A DNA stretch of 64,000 nt from Paraburkholderia sp. Tr-20389. GTDB taxonomy: Bacteria > Pseudomonadota > Gammaproteobacteria > Burkholderiales > Burkholderiaceae. A program made the position numbers and the translations under genes. The DNA lies in NCBI RefSeq assembly GCF_017104565.1, contig NZ_JAAGPD010000031.1, positions 62,001-126,000 of the forward strand, read 5' to 3'. Below are positions 9,394 through 20,673 of the stretch, piece after piece (within the stretch, counting starts at the first letter, position 1; every line of letters begins with the position of its first letter). Under the pieces are notes generated by a model. The model did no database searches. It saw only the letters and a list, made by a program, of their open reading frames with translations, and was not told the origin of the DNA.

Positions 9394-10299
9394 ATGACTG
9401 ATCGGCTCGATGGCGTGATGACCTTCGTGCAGGTCGTCGAAGCAGGCAGTTTCGCCGTTGCGGCGGAGCGGCTGAACCTCACGCGTTCGGCCGTCGGCAA
9501 GGTGATTGCGCGGCTCGAAACGCGCCTCGGCGTGCGGCTGATACATCGCACGACGCGCAGTCAGAGCCTGACGGAAGACGGCCAGGCGTACTACGAGCGC
9601 TGCGTGCGCGCGCTCGCCGAACTGGAAGCTGCCGAGGCAGAACTCGAAGGCGGCCGGCGCACGCCGCGCGGACGTCTGCGCGTGAGCCTGCCGCTCGCGT
9701 TCGGCCAGTTGTGCGTCGCGCCCGTGTTGATGAATGTCGCGCGGCGACATCCGAAATTGCAGATCGACATGTCGTTCAGCGACCGCATGGTCGATCTCGT
9801 CGAAGAAGGCTTCGACCTTGCCGTGCGGATCGGTGAGCTGCGCGACAGCACGAGTCTCGCGGCGCGGCGGCTCGGCGTGCAGTACACGAGCATCGGCGCG
9901 GCACCGTCGTATCTCGCGCAGCACGGCATGCCCGTTTCGCTCGACGAGATGGACGGGCGCGACGGCATTGTGTACGCGCGCGCCGGTGCGCTGGTGCCGT
10001 GGGATCTGCGCGACGATACGGGACAGGTGAAGCGCGTGAAGATACGCCCGCAACTGAGCATGGACGACGTGCAGGCGATCGCCGCAGCGGCGATTGCCGG
10101 CTTCGGGCTCGCGCGCATTCCGTCGTGGCTGCTCGCGCGTCATGTGAAGGCGGGCGAACTGGTGCTGGTCAAGGGGCGTTGCAGTCTGCCGCCGCAGGAG
10201 ATCAACGTGGTGTGGCCGCAAACGCGCTACATGGCGTCGAAGACACGCTGCGCAATCGATGCGCTCGTCGCTGAGATTCCGGCGCTGATCGAAGAGTGA
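9394..10299 (+). CDS. LysR family transcriptional regulator
   Basis: A 301-residue regulator. The N-terminal winged HTH (about residues 1-60) reads FVQVVEAGSFAVAAERLNLTRSAVGKVIARLE with the typical RTTRSQSLTEDG wing. The C-terminal substrate-binding domain starts near residue 90 (GRLRVSLPLAFGQL). It resembles the common LysR group that regulates a divergently transcribed MFS or oxidoreductase gene, and here the neighbour is the DHA2 exporter. The inducer is unknown. Confidence 0.88.
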   Translation: MTDRLDGVMTFVQVVEAGSFAVAAERLNLTRSAVGKVIARLETRLGVRLIHRTTRSQSLTEDGQAYYERCVRALAELEAAEAELEGGRRTPRGRLRVSLPLAFGQLCVAPVLMNVARRHPKLQIDMSFSDRMVDLVEEGFDLAVRIGELRDSTSLAARRLGVQYTSIGAAPSYLAQHGMPVSLDEMDGRDGIVYARAGALVPWDLRDDTGQVKRVKIRPQLSMDDVQAIAAAAIAGFGLARIPSWLLARHVKAGELVLVKGRCSLPPQEINVVWPQTRYMASKTRCAIDALVAEIPALIEE

Positions 10300-10300
10300 A

Positions 10301-10337
10301 CATGGCCGCTTTGCACGAGCGGTGCGCAGCGGCCATG
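10301..10337. terminator. Hairpin between convergent LysR and PRC-barrel genes
   Basis: 10-bp perfect arms CATGGCCGCT / AGCGGCCATG enclose a 17-nt loop starting just after the LysR stop codon. There is no U-tract, so it is a probable bidirectional terminator by position. Confidence 0.4.
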
Positions 10338-10362
10338 CAGCGGGAACAGCGGAAGCGGCGGC

Positions 10363-10776
10363 TCAATCCGGTGCGTACTTGAATTCGGGCAGCGCTTCCA
10401 GCGACGACTTCGTCGCGTCCGGCATCGTCACCGCCTTCGCCGTGATCTGCAGATCGCCCAGCGGCACGGCGACATAGTGCTTGCCCATGCCGAGGAAGCC
10501 GCCCACCGACAGGATCGCGAATGCGTTGTGGTCGGACGGCGAGACGATCACATCGTCGATGGTGCCGATCTTGTCCTTGTCGCGGTTATAGACGCTCGTG
10601 CCCGACAGCTTCGAAGCGCGAAAGCCGCTGCCCGTCTGCGTGACTTCCGTGTGGCGCTCGGTGATCGATTGCGGCGCGCCTTGAGCGAACGCCGCCGTCG
10701 ACGCCGATGTGGACGCGATGGCGAGCAGCGCACTCGCGAGGCCGATCCGGCAAGTTCTGTTGATGGCGTGTTGCAC
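10363..10776 (-). CDS. Exported PRC-barrel domain protein
   Basis: A 137-residue protein with a cleavable signal peptide (hydrophobic stretch IGLASALLAIASTSASTAAFAQG) followed by a PRC-barrel domain (FRASKLSGTSVYNRDKDKIGTIDDVIV, AILSVGGFLGMGKHYVAVPL). Such periplasmic PRC-barrel proteins are frequent in Burkholderiales and are often stress-induced; the molecular role is unknown. I use the GTG at 10776 because a strong ribosome binding site (GGGAGG) precedes it at the right spacing and the signal peptide follows directly. Confidence 0.8.
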   Translation of the reverse strand: MQHAINRTCRIGLASALLAIASTSASTAAFAQGAPQSITERHTEVTQTGSGFRASKLSGTSVYNRDKDKIGTIDDVIVSPSDHNAFAILSVGGFLGMGKHYVAVPLGDLQITAKAVTMPDATKSSLEALPEFKYAPD

Positions 10777-10822
10777 GATGATCCTCCCTGTTTTTGTGGT
10801 GAACGGATGCGCGAACGCCGCT

Positions 10823-10978
10823 CTAAGGCTTTTCGTTCTCGTGATCGGGATCGACGTCGGGATCGAGCGGCGGCGCATCCGGGTCCTGCGGCGGCCCGAC
10901 ATCGGGCAAGTCGGTTTGCACGACATCGGACTGATCGGGGCGGATCGGGTTCTCGCCTTTGTTGGGCGTGGTCGACAT
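10823..10978 (-). CDS. Small acidic Pro/Asp-rich protein (51 aa), unknown function
   Basis: A short frame starting MSTTPNKGEN and ending DPDHENEKP. It is preceded by an excellent ribosome binding site (AAGGAGG, 6 nt before the ATG), the main reason to call it real. The second half is almost only Asp and Pro with a few small residues (DPDAPPLDPDVDPD), so it is probably intrinsically disordered. It ends 46 nt upstream of the PRC-barrel start on the same strand and may be co-transcribed. No family is recognised. Confidence 0.7.
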   Translation of the reverse strand: MSTTPNKGENPIRPDQSDVVQTDLPDVGPPQDPDAPPLDPDVDPDHENEKP

Positions 10979-11065
10979 GGCCGGTCCTCCTTGGGTTTCA
11001 TTGCTGGCATGGAATCGTCAGCAAGTCGCGCGCCCGGCCGGGCGCGCCTGTTGATACCTGCGGGT

Positions 11066-11830
11066 TCAGGTGTCTTCGTTCGTCTGTGCGAGCCGGGGCG
11101 CGCGCTGTTTGTGCACGGCTTCCGCTTCAGCGAGACGGCGTGTCGCCTCGCTCACTTCCTGACGAAACTGCACGAGCGCATTGAGCGATGCATCGGGCGG
11201 CTGCAGCGCCGACCACAGCACGTCGATCAGGCGGTCGGCGGTGGCGTCGATATCGGTGCGGCGATTGCCGAGCGCCGCGTCCCACAGCACGTGTTCCATC
11301 GGGCCGAACACGAGCGAGCGCAGCAGGCGCAGCGGCATGTCCGAACGGATGTGCCCCGTCTGCTGCCCCTGCGACAGCACGCGCATCAGCGGCGCCGTGT
11401 AGCGCCGTTGCAGCCCCGTCAGTTCTTCGCTGAGTTCGTGCTGACGCGTACGGCCTTCCGACAGCACGAGCGCGCACAGCCCCGTTCCGTTGACCAGCAT
11501 CAGCCGCAAATGCGTGCGGACGATGAACGCGAACTGCTGGCGGATGCTGCCGTCGCGGGGCAGGCCCGATTCGATCGCTTCGATGATCTCGTCGTACCAG
11601 TCGCCGATCACGCGCGCGCACAGTTCGCGCTTGCCGCGAAAGTAGCTGAACACCGTGGCCTCGGAAATGCCGAGCCGTTGCGCGATCTCCGCCGTGGTCG
11701 CGCGCTCGTAACCCTTTTCGGAAAAGACGTCGCGGCCCGCCTGAAGAATTTCCTTCACGCGTTGCTGCGACTTGCGTCCCGCCGGCTGGCGGCGCGATGC
11801 CGGTGCTTCGGCCCTGGCTACGCCCATCAT
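11066..11830 (-). CDS. TetR family regulator, probably of the liu operon (LiuQ-like)
   Basis: About 254 residues, with an N-terminal TetR HTH (residues about 20-70: RVKEILQAGRDVFSEKGYER, TTAEIAQRLGISEATVFSYF) and a helical ligand domain. It is divergent from liuA with two palindromes in between. In beta-proteobacteria a TetR regulator named LiuQ is known from comparative genomics to control branched-chain amino acid genes, so by context this is the likely liu repressor, responding to a CoA intermediate. Start chosen at MMGVARAEAP; the upstream extension is non-coding in character and covers the operators. Confidence 0.82.
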   Translation of the reverse strand: MMGVARAEAPASRRQPAGRKSQQRVKEILQAGRDVFSEKGYERATTAEIAQRLGISEATVFSYFRGKRELCARVIGDWYDEIIEAIESGLPRDGSIRQQFAFIVRTHLRLMLVNGTGLCALVLSEGRTRQHELSEELTGLQRRYTAPLMRVLSQGQQTGHIRSDMPLRLLRSLVFGPMEHVLWDAALGNRRTDIDATADRLIDVLWSALQPPDASLNALVQFRQEVSEATRRLAEAEAVHKQRAPRLAQTNEDT

Positions 11831-11918
11831 ATGAGTCCAGTTCAGATTTCGGAGCAGGATGGCTCCGTTGCGGCCGATACTACCACGGTAAATAGACGCT
11901 GATGGCGTGCCGTAGAAA

Positions 11919-11935
11919 TTTGAGTGACACTCAAA
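11919..11935. promoter_or_regulatory. Palindrome A in the TetR-liuA intergenic region
   Basis: TTTGAGTG-A-CACTCAAA is a perfect 8-bp-arm palindrome with a single central base, 89 nt upstream of the TetR start. This compact form is typical of TetR operators. Confidence 0.6.
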
Positions 11936-11942
11936 AATACTG

Positions 11943-11960
11943 ATTGACGCATACGTCAAT
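11943..11960. promoter_or_regulatory. Palindrome B in the TetR-liuA intergenic region
   Basis: ATTGACG-CATA-CGTCAAT is a perfect 7-bp-arm inverted repeat only 7 nt to the right of palindrome A. It differs in sequence from A, so the two may bind different proteins, for example the local TetR and a second global branched-chain or fatty-acid regulator. Confidence 0.6.
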
Positions 11961-12130
11961 CTGGAGTGAAATGCGCTCTATGCCGCTGCGCGCTGGTCTT
12001 ATGTCGGATGAATCGACTTTTCACACAGCTTGCGCGGCGCAGCCGGTTGAGCCCGGCTCAGAAAAATGGCCTGATGCGACAGGGCGCTTGCGCGACGCAA
12101 GCCGCCCGCGACGAACTCCTGGAGACACAC

Positions 12131-13312
12131 ATGAGCAACTTGCCCGGTTTGCAGTTCCCGCTTGGTGAAGAGATCGAGATGCTGCGCGACAGCGTCGCGT
12201 CGTTTGCGGCGAAAGAGATTGCGCCGCGCGCGGGCGAAATCGACCGCACCGACCAGTTCCCGATGGATCTGTGGAAGAAGTTCGGCGATCTGGGCGTGCT
12301 CGGCATGACCGTCTCCGAGGAATACGGCGGCGCGAACATGGGCTACACCGCGCACATGATCGCGATGGAAGAGATTTCGCGCGCGTCGGCGTCGGTGGGT
12401 CTGTCGTACGGCGCGCATTCGAATCTGTGCGTGAACCAGATTCACCGCAACGGCACCGCTGCGCAGAAAGAAAAGTATCTGCCGAAGCTGGTATCGGGCG
12501 AACACGTCGGCGCGCTGGCGATGAGCGAGCCGAACGCCGGTTCCGACGTGGTCAGCATGAAGCTGCGCGCGGAAAAGAAGGGCGACCGCTACGTGCTGAA
12601 CGGCACGAAGATGTGGATCACGAACGGCCCGGACTGCGACACGCTCGTGGTCTACGCGAAGACGGATATCGAAGCCGGTCCGCGCGGCATCACGGCGTTC
12701 ATCGTCGAGAAGGGCATGAAGGGCTTTTCCGTTGCGCAGAAGCTCGACAAGCTCGGCATGCGCGGCTCGCATACGGGCGAACTCGTGTTCGACAACGTCG
12801 AGGTGCCGGAAGAGAACATCCTCGGCGAACTGAACGGCGGCGTGAAGGTGCTGATGAGCGGGCTCGACTACGAGCGCGCGGTGCTCGCGGGCGGCCCGAC
12901 GGGCATCATGCTCGCGGTGATGGACGCCGTCGTGCCGTACATCCACGACCGCAAGCAGTTCGGTCAGTCGATCGGCGAATTCCAGCTGATCCAGGGCAAG
13001 GTCGCCGATCTGTACACCACGTTGCAGGCTTGCCGCGCGTATCTGTACGCGGTCGGCCGTCAGCTCGATACGCTCGGCTCGGGCCATGCGCGCCAGGTGC
13101 GCAAGGACTGCGCAGGCGTGATTCTGTACACGGCCGAAAAGGCGACGTGGATGGCGGGTGAGGCGATCCAGATTCTCGGCGGCAACGGCTACATCAACGA
13201 GTATCCCGTCGGCCGTCTGTGGCGCGACGCGAAGCTCTATGAAATCGGCGCGGGCACGAGCGAAATCCGCCGCATGCTGATCGGCCGCGAACTGTTCGCG
13301 GAAACGATGTAA
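12131..13312 (+). CDS. liuA: Isovaleryl-CoA dehydrogenase
   Basis: FAD enzyme oxidising isovaleryl-CoA to 3-methylcrotonyl-CoA in leucine degradation. It has 393 residues and the acyl-CoA dehydrogenase fold. Diagnostic features: the isovaleryl-CoA-specific catalytic Glu is in [14 protein letters not shown], while the position used as catalytic Glu in other family members is Gly ([12 protein letters not shown]). The FAD/ETF stretch [12 protein letters not shown] is also present. The ATG at 12131 follows GGAGACAC; an upstream in-frame extension lacks conservation. First gene of liuABCD. Confidence 0.94.
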   Translation: MSNLPGLQFPLGEEIEMLRDSVASFAAKEIAPRAGEIDRTDQFPMDLWKKFGDLGVLGMTVSEEYGGANMGYTAHMIAMEEISRASASVGLSYGAHSNLCVNQIHRNGTAAQKEKYLPKLVSGEHVGALAMSEPNAGSDVVSMKLRAEKKGDRYVLNGTKMWITNGPDCDTLVVYAKTDIEAGPRGITAFIVEKGMKGFSVAQKLDKLGMRGSHTGELVFDNVEVPEENILGELNGGVKVLMSGLDYERAVLAGGPTGIMLAVMDAVVPYIHDRKQFGQSIGEFQLIQGKVADLYTTLQACRAYLYAVGRQLDTLGSGHARQVRKDCAGVILYTAEKATWMAGEAIQILGGNGYINEYPVGRLWRDAKLYEIGAGTSEIRRMLIGRELFAETM

Positions 13313-13351
13313 GTCATCGCAAGCCACGTAGAACAATCAGGAGAAGGCGCG

Positions 13352-14959
13352 ATGCCCGTCATCGAATCGAAGTTGAACCCGCGTTCCGACGATTTCCGCA
13401 CGAACGCAGCCGCGCTCGAAGCACTCGTCGAAGACCTGAAGGCGAAGATCAGCAAGCTCGCGTTGGGCGGCGGTCCCGCTGCGCGCGACAAGCACGTGTC
13501 GCGCGGCAAGCTGCTGCCGCGCGAGCGCATCGCGCAACTGCTCGATCCGGGCACGCCGTTTCTCGAACTGTCGCAACTCGCGGCGTTCGGCATGTACGGC
13601 GACGATGCGCCGGGCGCGGGTGTGATCACGGGTATCGGGCGCATTGCCGGCCAGGAGTGCGTGATCGTCTGCAACGACGCGACCGTGAAGGGCGGCACGT
13701 ACTATCCCGTGACGGTGAAGAAGCACGTGCGCGCGCAGGAAATCGCGGAAGAAAACCGCTTGCCGTGCGTGTATCTCGTCGATTCGGGCGGCGCGAATCT
13801 GCCGAATCAGGACGACGTGTTTCCGGATCGCGATCACTTCGGCCGCATCTTCTACAACCAGGCCAATCTCTCAGCGCAGGGCATTCCGCAGATCGCCGTC
13901 GTGATGGGTTCGTGCACGGCGGGCGGCGCGTATGTACCCGCGATGAGCGACGAATCGATCATCGTCAAGAATCAAGGCACGATCTTTCTGGGCGGCCCGC
14001 CGCTGGTGAAAGCGGCGACAGGCGAAGAAGTCAGCGCGGAAGACCTCGGCGGCGGCGACGTGCATACGCGTCTGTCCGGCGTCGCCGATCATCTCGCGCA
14101 AAACGATCCGCATGCGCTGGCGATTGCACGCAGCATCGTCGGCAATCTGAACCGGCGCAAGGACGTGCCCGTCACGATGCAGGAACCGAAGCCGCCGCGC
14201 TACGACGTGAAGAGCATCTACGGCGTGATTCCCGTCGATACGCGCAAGCCGTTCGATATCCGCGAAGTGATCGCGCGCATCGTCGACGATTCCGCTTTCG
14301 ACGAATTCAAGGCGCGTTACGGCACGACGCTCGTGTGCGGCTTCGCGCATATCTGGGGTCACCCCGTCGGCATCGTCGCGAACAACGGCATTCTGTTTTC
14401 CGAGTCGGCGCTGAAGGGCGCGCATTTTATCGAACTGTGTGCGCAACGCAAGATTCCTCTCGTGTTCCTGCAGAACATCACGGGCTTCATGGTCGGCCGC
14501 AAGTATGAGAACGAAGGCATCGCGCGCAACGGCGCGAAGATGGTGACGGCCGTCGCCACCGCGAAGGTGCCGAAGTTCACGGTGATCATCGGCGGCTCGT
14601 TTGGCGCGGGCAATTACGGCATGTGCGGCCGCGCGTATTCGCCGCGCTTCCTGTGGATGTGGCCGAACGCGCGCATCTCGGTGATGGGCGGGGAGCAGGC
14701 GGCGTCCGTGCTGGCGACGGTGAAGCGCGACGGCATCGAAGCGAAGGGCGGCACGTGGACGGCCGAGCAGGAAGAGGCATTCAAGCAGCCGATCCGCGAG
14801 CAGTACGAGCATCAGGGTCATCCGTATTACGCGAGTGCCCGCTTGTGGGACGACGGCGTGATCGATCCCGCGCAGACGCGCGACGTGCTGGGCCTCGGTC
14901 TGTCGGCGGCGATGAACGCGCCGATCGAAGACACGCGCTTCGGCGTGTTCCGCATGTAA
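13352..14959 (+). CDS. liuB: Methylcrotonyl-CoA carboxylase, carboxyltransferase (beta) subunit
   Basis: Transfers carboxyl from biotin to 3-methylcrotonyl-CoA, giving 3-methylglutaconyl-CoA. It has 535 residues with N- and C-terminal crotonase-like carboxyltransferase halves. The stretches [17 protein letters not shown] and [16 protein letters not shown], plus [18 protein letters not shown], are typical of the MCC beta subunit rather than propionyl-CoA carboxylase. It lies 39 nt after liuA with a ribosome site (AGGAGAAGG). Its partner subunit is liuD two genes downstream. Confidence 0.95.
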   Translation: MPVIESKLNPRSDDFRTNAAALEALVEDLKAKISKLALGGGPAARDKHVSRGKLLPRERIAQLLDPGTPFLELSQLAAFGMYGDDAPGAGVITGIGRIAGQECVIVCNDATVKGGTYYPVTVKKHVRAQEIAEENRLPCVYLVDSGGANLPNQDDVFPDRDHFGRIFYNQANLSAQGIPQIAVVMGSCTAGGAYVPAMSDESIIVKNQGTIFLGGPPLVKAATGEEVSAEDLGGGDVHTRLSGVADHLAQNDPHALAIARSIVGNLNRRKDVPVTMQEPKPPRYDVKSIYGVIPVDTRKPFDIREVIARIVDDSAFDEFKARYGTTLVCGFAHIWGHPVGIVANNGILFSESALKGAHFIELCAQRKIPLVFLQNITGFMVGRKYENEGIARNGAKMVTAVATAKVPKFTVIIGGSFGAGNYGMCGRAYSPRFLWMWPNARISVMGGEQAASVLATVKRDGIEAKGGTWTAEQEEAFKQPIREQYEHQGHPYYASARLWDDGVIDPAQTRDVLGLGLSAAMNAPIEDTRFGVFRM

Positions 14960-14983
14960 GGCCATCGGCGAGGAGCTTGTGCC

Positions 14984-15769
14984 ATGCAATACGACACTCT
15001 GACCATCGCATTCGATAACGGCGTGGCGACCGTCACGCTGAATCGCCCGGACGTGCGCAACGCGTTCAACGAAGCGATGATCGCGGAACTCACGTCCGCG
15101 TTCCGTGCGCTGGACGAGCGCGACGACGTGCGCGCCGTCGTGCTCGCGGCAAACGGCAAGGCCTTCTGCGCCGGCGCGGACCTGAACTGGATGAAGAAGA
15201 TGGCCGGTTACTCGGACGACGAGAACCGCGCCGACGCGCTGCGTCTCGCCGACATGCTCGCGTCGATCTATCGCTGCAACAAGCCGGTGATCGCGCGCGT
15301 GAGCGGCGACGCGTACGCGGGCGGCATGGGCCTGATCTCGGCGTGCGACATCGTGGTGGCCGTCGATACCGCGAAGTTCTGTCTGTCCGAAGCGCGCCTC
15401 GGCCTGATTCCCGCGACGATTGCGCCCTACGTGATCCGCGCGCTCGGCGAGCAGGCATCGCGCCGCTACTTCATGACGGCGGAAGCGTTCGATTGCGCGA
15501 CCGCGCATCGGCTCGGCTTCGTCAGTGAATGTGTGAGCGCCGACAAGCTCGACGAAACCGTCCAGCAACTCGCGGCGACGCTGTGCGCGAACGGTCCGCA
15601 AGCGGTGAAGGCCTGCAAGCAACTCGTGCACGACATCGCGGGACGCGAAATCAGCGCGGCATTGATCGAAGATACGGCGGTGCGCATCGCGAAGACACGC
15701 GCGGGCGCGGAAGGGCGCGAAGGTGTTGCGTCGTTCCTCGAAAAGCGCTCGCCTTCGTGGCGCGCGTGA
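14984..15769 (+). CDS. liuC: Methylglutaconyl-CoA hydratase
   Basis: Crotonase-fold hydratase converting 3-methylglutaconyl-CoA to HMG-CoA. It has 261 residues. The oxyanion-hole region AFCAGADLNWMKKMAGYSDDE is characteristic of the LiuC/AUH group, and SGDAYAGGMGLISACDIVVA is the second conserved segment. It starts 24 nt after liuB with GGAG upstream and is part of the liu operon. Confidence 0.93.
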   Translation: MQYDTLTIAFDNGVATVTLNRPDVRNAFNEAMIAELTSAFRALDERDDVRAVVLAANGKAFCAGADLNWMKKMAGYSDDENRADALRLADMLASIYRCNKPVIARVSGDAYAGGMGLISACDIVVAVDTAKFCLSEARLGLIPATIAPYVIRALGEQASRRYFMTAEAFDCATAHRLGFVSECVSADKLDETVQQLAATLCANGPQAVKACKQLVHDIAGREISAALIEDTAVRIAKTRAGAEGREGVASFLEKRSPSWRA

Positions 15770-15834
15770 CGTCACGCGACGGGCGCAGCAACTGAGTGCA
15801 GCAACCGCACAGAACAAACTCATCGAGACACCTC

Positions 15835-17847
<2,013 letters not shown>

Positions 17848-17869
17848 GGCCTGATTCGAAGGGCAGACG

Positions 17870-18658
17870 TCATGCGAGGCGCGCGTAGTTTGCTATGCGT
17901 GCCTCGTTTTCCATCTGGCGGATGCTGTCATAGTCATCTGCCGTCAAGTGCGAAAAGCCTTTGAGTTTCAGACGCTGCGCACGCTCTGGTTGCGCATGCA
18001 GCGCTTCGTTCAACGCGGCACGCAATGCATCGGCCTGTTTGTGCGAGACGTGTTTCGATGCGATCAACGGCAGGCCCGGCGTCTTGCGCGTCGTACCGAT
18101 TCCGCGCAAGCGACCCGTGAGTTCGGGATATGCGTCGCGCGCGAAGGCCATCGTAACGCAGTCGATCGCGGCGACGTCCGCGCGATCCTCAGCGACGGCA
18201 CGCAGCGAGCCGAGATGCGAGCCCGTCTCCAGCGTCGAGGCGAAGAATCCGCCATCTCGCGCAAACGGCGCAACTGAGTGCCGCAATGCGTTGTAGCCGC
18301 TGTTCGAATCGGTGGAATTGAAGGCGGCGCGCGCACCGCGACTGGCTTCGATCGAATCGAACGGCGCGTCGCTGCGCGTGACGATCACACTCGAATAGTT
18401 TGCACCTTCGCAGCCGGGCGCGTCGAAGTGCGGCGTCGCGATCAGTTGCACGTACTCATGCAGTCCGAGCACGTACGGATAGCCGCAGGTCTGCGCAAGC
18501 AGCAGATCGGGACGCCGCCAGAATGCGTGCAGATCGTGCGGCTCGACGATCACGGCGGCAGGCTCCACACGGCGCAGTACGTCCGCGAGCAGTGCATGCC
18601 AGTCGGCTGCGAGCGAGGGCGATACGTTGTACATCGGCAGGGCGGCGACGCGGTTCAT
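17870..18658 (-). CDS. PhnD-like phosphate/phosphonate-type substrate-binding protein
   Basis: A 262-residue protein of the COG3221 type (periplasmic-binding-protein fold). Supporting segments are LLLAQTCGYPYVLGLHEYVQLIATP, FNSTDSNSGYNALRH and RADVAAIDCVTMAFARDAYPEL. It lacks a signal peptide, so it probably stays in the cytoplasm and is not an ABC receptor; no permease genes adjoin it. It is convergent with liuD, 22 nt apart. Function unknown. Confidence 0.75.
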   Translation of the reverse strand: MNRVAALPMYNVSPSLAADWHALLADVLRRVEPAAVIVEPHDLHAFWRRPDLLLAQTCGYPYVLGLHEYVQLIATPHFDAPGCEGANYSSVIVTRSDAPFDSIEASRGARAAFNSTDSNSGYNALRHSVAPFARDGGFFASTLETGSHLGSLRAVAEDRADVAAIDCVTMAFARDAYPELTGRLRGIGTTRKTPGLPLIASKHVSHKQADALRAALNEALHAQPERAQRLKLKGFSHLTADDYDSIRQMENEARIANYARLA

Positions 18659-18718
18659 GAGGGCGATTCTAAACGCGGATCGATTCGCGCGCCGCCCGTC
18701 GTCGAACCGGTCGCGCCA

Positions 18719-19909
18719 TCATGCCGCCGCGCCAAGCTGCGCGCGCGGTTCGTCCGGTTCCTGTGCGTGGGTGGCCGACTGCACGACCGCGTCCACGACG
18801 CGCCCGGCAGCCGGCCAGTCGTGCAGCCGTTCTCCTTGCGCTGACCGTTCGGGCGCGACGCTGACATAGTGCGTCGGATAACCCCAGATCGCGTCGTGCA
18901 CATCCGGCTTCGTGATGCTGCCGCCGAGCACGGCGACCGTCGGGCGGCGGAACGCAGCCGCGACGTGCATCAGCATCGTCGAGTTCGTCAGCACGACATC
19001 GGCTTGCTCGACGAGCGCGAACATGATGCGCATCGGCACTTCGCCAGCGAGCGAGCGGACGGCAACGCCAGGACCCGCGGCCGCGATGGCCTCGGCCGCG
19101 CGCGCCTGATCCGCCGTGCTGCCGACGATCACGATGTCGCACGCGCTGCCGTTTTGCGCGAATGCCTGCGCGATCTGCAACAGCGCCGCGCCGACTTCGC
19201 GTGCGGGCCATGCCTTCGTCGGCACGCCCGCGCCGACGCCGACGACGACGTGCACCGTGCGTCGTCCGTCCGCCGTATTCGTCGCCCAACGCTGCCGCGC
19301 CTGGGCGCGCTCGTCGTCCGTCAGGAACAGTTGCGGACGCACTTCGGGCAAGTCCGTCGCGCCCAGCAGTTCGCCTTGCGCCAGCGCGGCGCGTCCGCAT
19401 TGCCGTCTCGCATACACGACATGCGCCTGACACCCGCTGTCGCCGCCTCGATAGCCGCGCACGCCGATCCGGTAGCGTGCGCCGAGCCGCATCATCAGCA
19501 GCGCGCCCATATAGCTGCCCAGCACGTCGATCGCGACGTCGAAGCCGCCGCGCGCGCGCAGCGCCGCGACCTCCGGCGAGTTCAGCAGAAAGCGCAGCAC
19601 GTTCTTGTGCGAGCGGTCCGCGACGATCTTGTTGTTCCAGGGCGCGTCGAGTTCGACGATTTCGTCGATATACGGATTGTTCTCCAGGATCGGACGGCCC
19701 CAACTGCCGATGCCGGCGATCAGGCGCGTCGACGGAAAGCGCTTGCGCAACGCTTCGAAGAGGGGCGTGGTGGTGAGCAGTTCGCCGAAATCGTTCGGCC
19801 GCAGCACGAGGATTTCGCGCGGCGTATCGCGGCGCGGATCGAAGCGCGGCGGATAGAACCGGCTCATCAGCCAGACGGGCGTTTCGATCAGCAGATTTTT
19901 CCAACCCAT
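18719..19909 (-). CDS. Glycosyltransferase family 9 (ADP-heptose transferase-like)
   Basis: Probable lipopolysaccharide or surface-glycan heptosyltransferase, about 396 residues, GT-B fold. N-terminal half: EILVLRPNDFGELLTTTPLFEALRKRFP, the GT9 signature. C-terminal half: VVVGVGAGVPTKAWPAREVGAAL, and ADVVLTNSTMLMHVAAAFRRPTVAVLG near the nucleotide site. Start taken at MGWKNLLIETP; the frame extends further upstream without conserved sequence. No other LPS genes are nearby. Confidence 0.82.
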   Translation of the reverse strand: MGWKNLLIETPVWLMSRFYPPRFDPRRDTPREILVLRPNDFGELLTTTPLFEALRKRFPSTRLIAGIGSWGRPILENNPYIDEIVELDAPWNNKIVADRSHKNVLRFLLNSPEVAALRARGGFDVAIDVLGSYMGALLMMRLGARYRIGVRGYRGGDSGCQAHVVYARRQCGRAALAQGELLGATDLPEVRPQLFLTDDERAQARQRWATNTADGRRTVHVVVGVGAGVPTKAWPAREVGAALLQIAQAFAQNGSACDIVIVGSTADQARAAEAIAAAGPGVAVRSLAGEVPMRIMFALVEQADVVLTNSTMLMHVAAAFRRPTVAVLGGSITKPDVHDAIWGYPTHYVSVAPERSAQGERLHDWPAAGRVVDAVVQSATHAQEPDEPRAQLGAAA

Positions 19910-20036
19910 GAGTGGCTCCCTCTTCGCAGGCAAGGCCGACCGACATGTCTGCGATTGTGCCGGGTTGCGTCCGCGCGAAAGCGCCGAGGTTCCGCTCTTT
20001 TCGGTCATTCAGGCCGGCATGGCGAGGGATGCGCGT

Positions 20037-20399
20037 TCAACGTGCGGCATGCGTGCGGTCGCTGTGCGCGCCGTTGCCGGCGGTTCGGACCCGGACGTAG
20101 CCGTACGATTCGGGATCGAGCGCGAAGGATGCGGTCGGCTCTATCCGGACGACGTCAGGCAGCCCGCCATGCACGGGGTTCGTCACGGGCGCGAACGCTT
20201 GACGCTTCGCCCATTCGCCGTAATCGTTCACTAGAAAGCCGCCCGAGCGCTCCCGGTATTGCACGTGAGATGCCGTATAGACATCGCGCAGCGCAAACCA
20301 CGGCACATGCGGCAGGTCGTGATGCACGAGGTGATAGTTGTTGCTCAGGACCAACTCAGGATCGCATTGAACCCTGCTGGTTGGGATTTGCAGGCTCAT
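20037..20399 (-). pseudogene. C-terminal remnant of a membrane fatty-acid desaturase
   Basis: The frame encodes the desaturase C-terminal histidine motif NNYHLVHHDLPHVPW followed by a typical tail (RERSGGFLVNDYGEWAKRQAFAPV). The remaining 250 or so residues of a desaturase, with its transmembrane helices and first two His boxes, are absent: upstream sequence changes character within about 40 nt. I read this as a gene cut by the insertion or deletion that created the left edge of the accessory island. Confidence 0.72.
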
Positions 20400-20673
20400 T
20401 ACCGAGCGAAAATTTTGATTTTTACCCGCAATTTACCTGCAGCTTGCTACCGCTGGTCGCAGCGGCGCTTTGAAGGCCATATGGGCAGTGCTCGCTCGTC
20501 GCTCTCGATCGATTCTGCTGAGGTTCGCGTGGCTACCGCCCATCGAAGGCACAGAGGAGTTCATCGGGCAGCCGTAGAAAACGACAACCGAAGAACCGCC
20601 GGCCCTCTCTTCAGGGCGCAGGCGGTTCGATCAAAAGACCTGAGTCAAACCCGCATCATCTACATCGGATGAT
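20400..20673. other. Left edge of accessory island, no gene
   Basis: 274 bp between the broken desaturase and the first island gene. No open frame with recognisable product, no tRNA and no integrase remnant. Base composition shifts here away from the GCG/CGC-dominated style of the left flank. Confidence 0.4.

Noticed and set aside
13871-15823. Long open frame of 650 codons on the strand opposite liuB-liuC
   Set aside because: It is a mirror frame caused by GC-biased codons of the liu genes; composition is Arg/His/Ala-rich with no recognisable domain, and the plus-strand genes are certain.
18869-20473. 534-codon plus-strand frame opposite the glycosyltransferase
   Set aside because: Arg/Ala/His-rich low-complexity translation, antisense to a well-supported GT9 gene, crossing the island border.
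20610-20650. GGCGGTTCGATCAAAAG stretch as a tRNA remnant at the island border
   Set aside because: Only the T-loop-like GGTTCGATC is present; no acceptor stem or anticodon arm can be folded.
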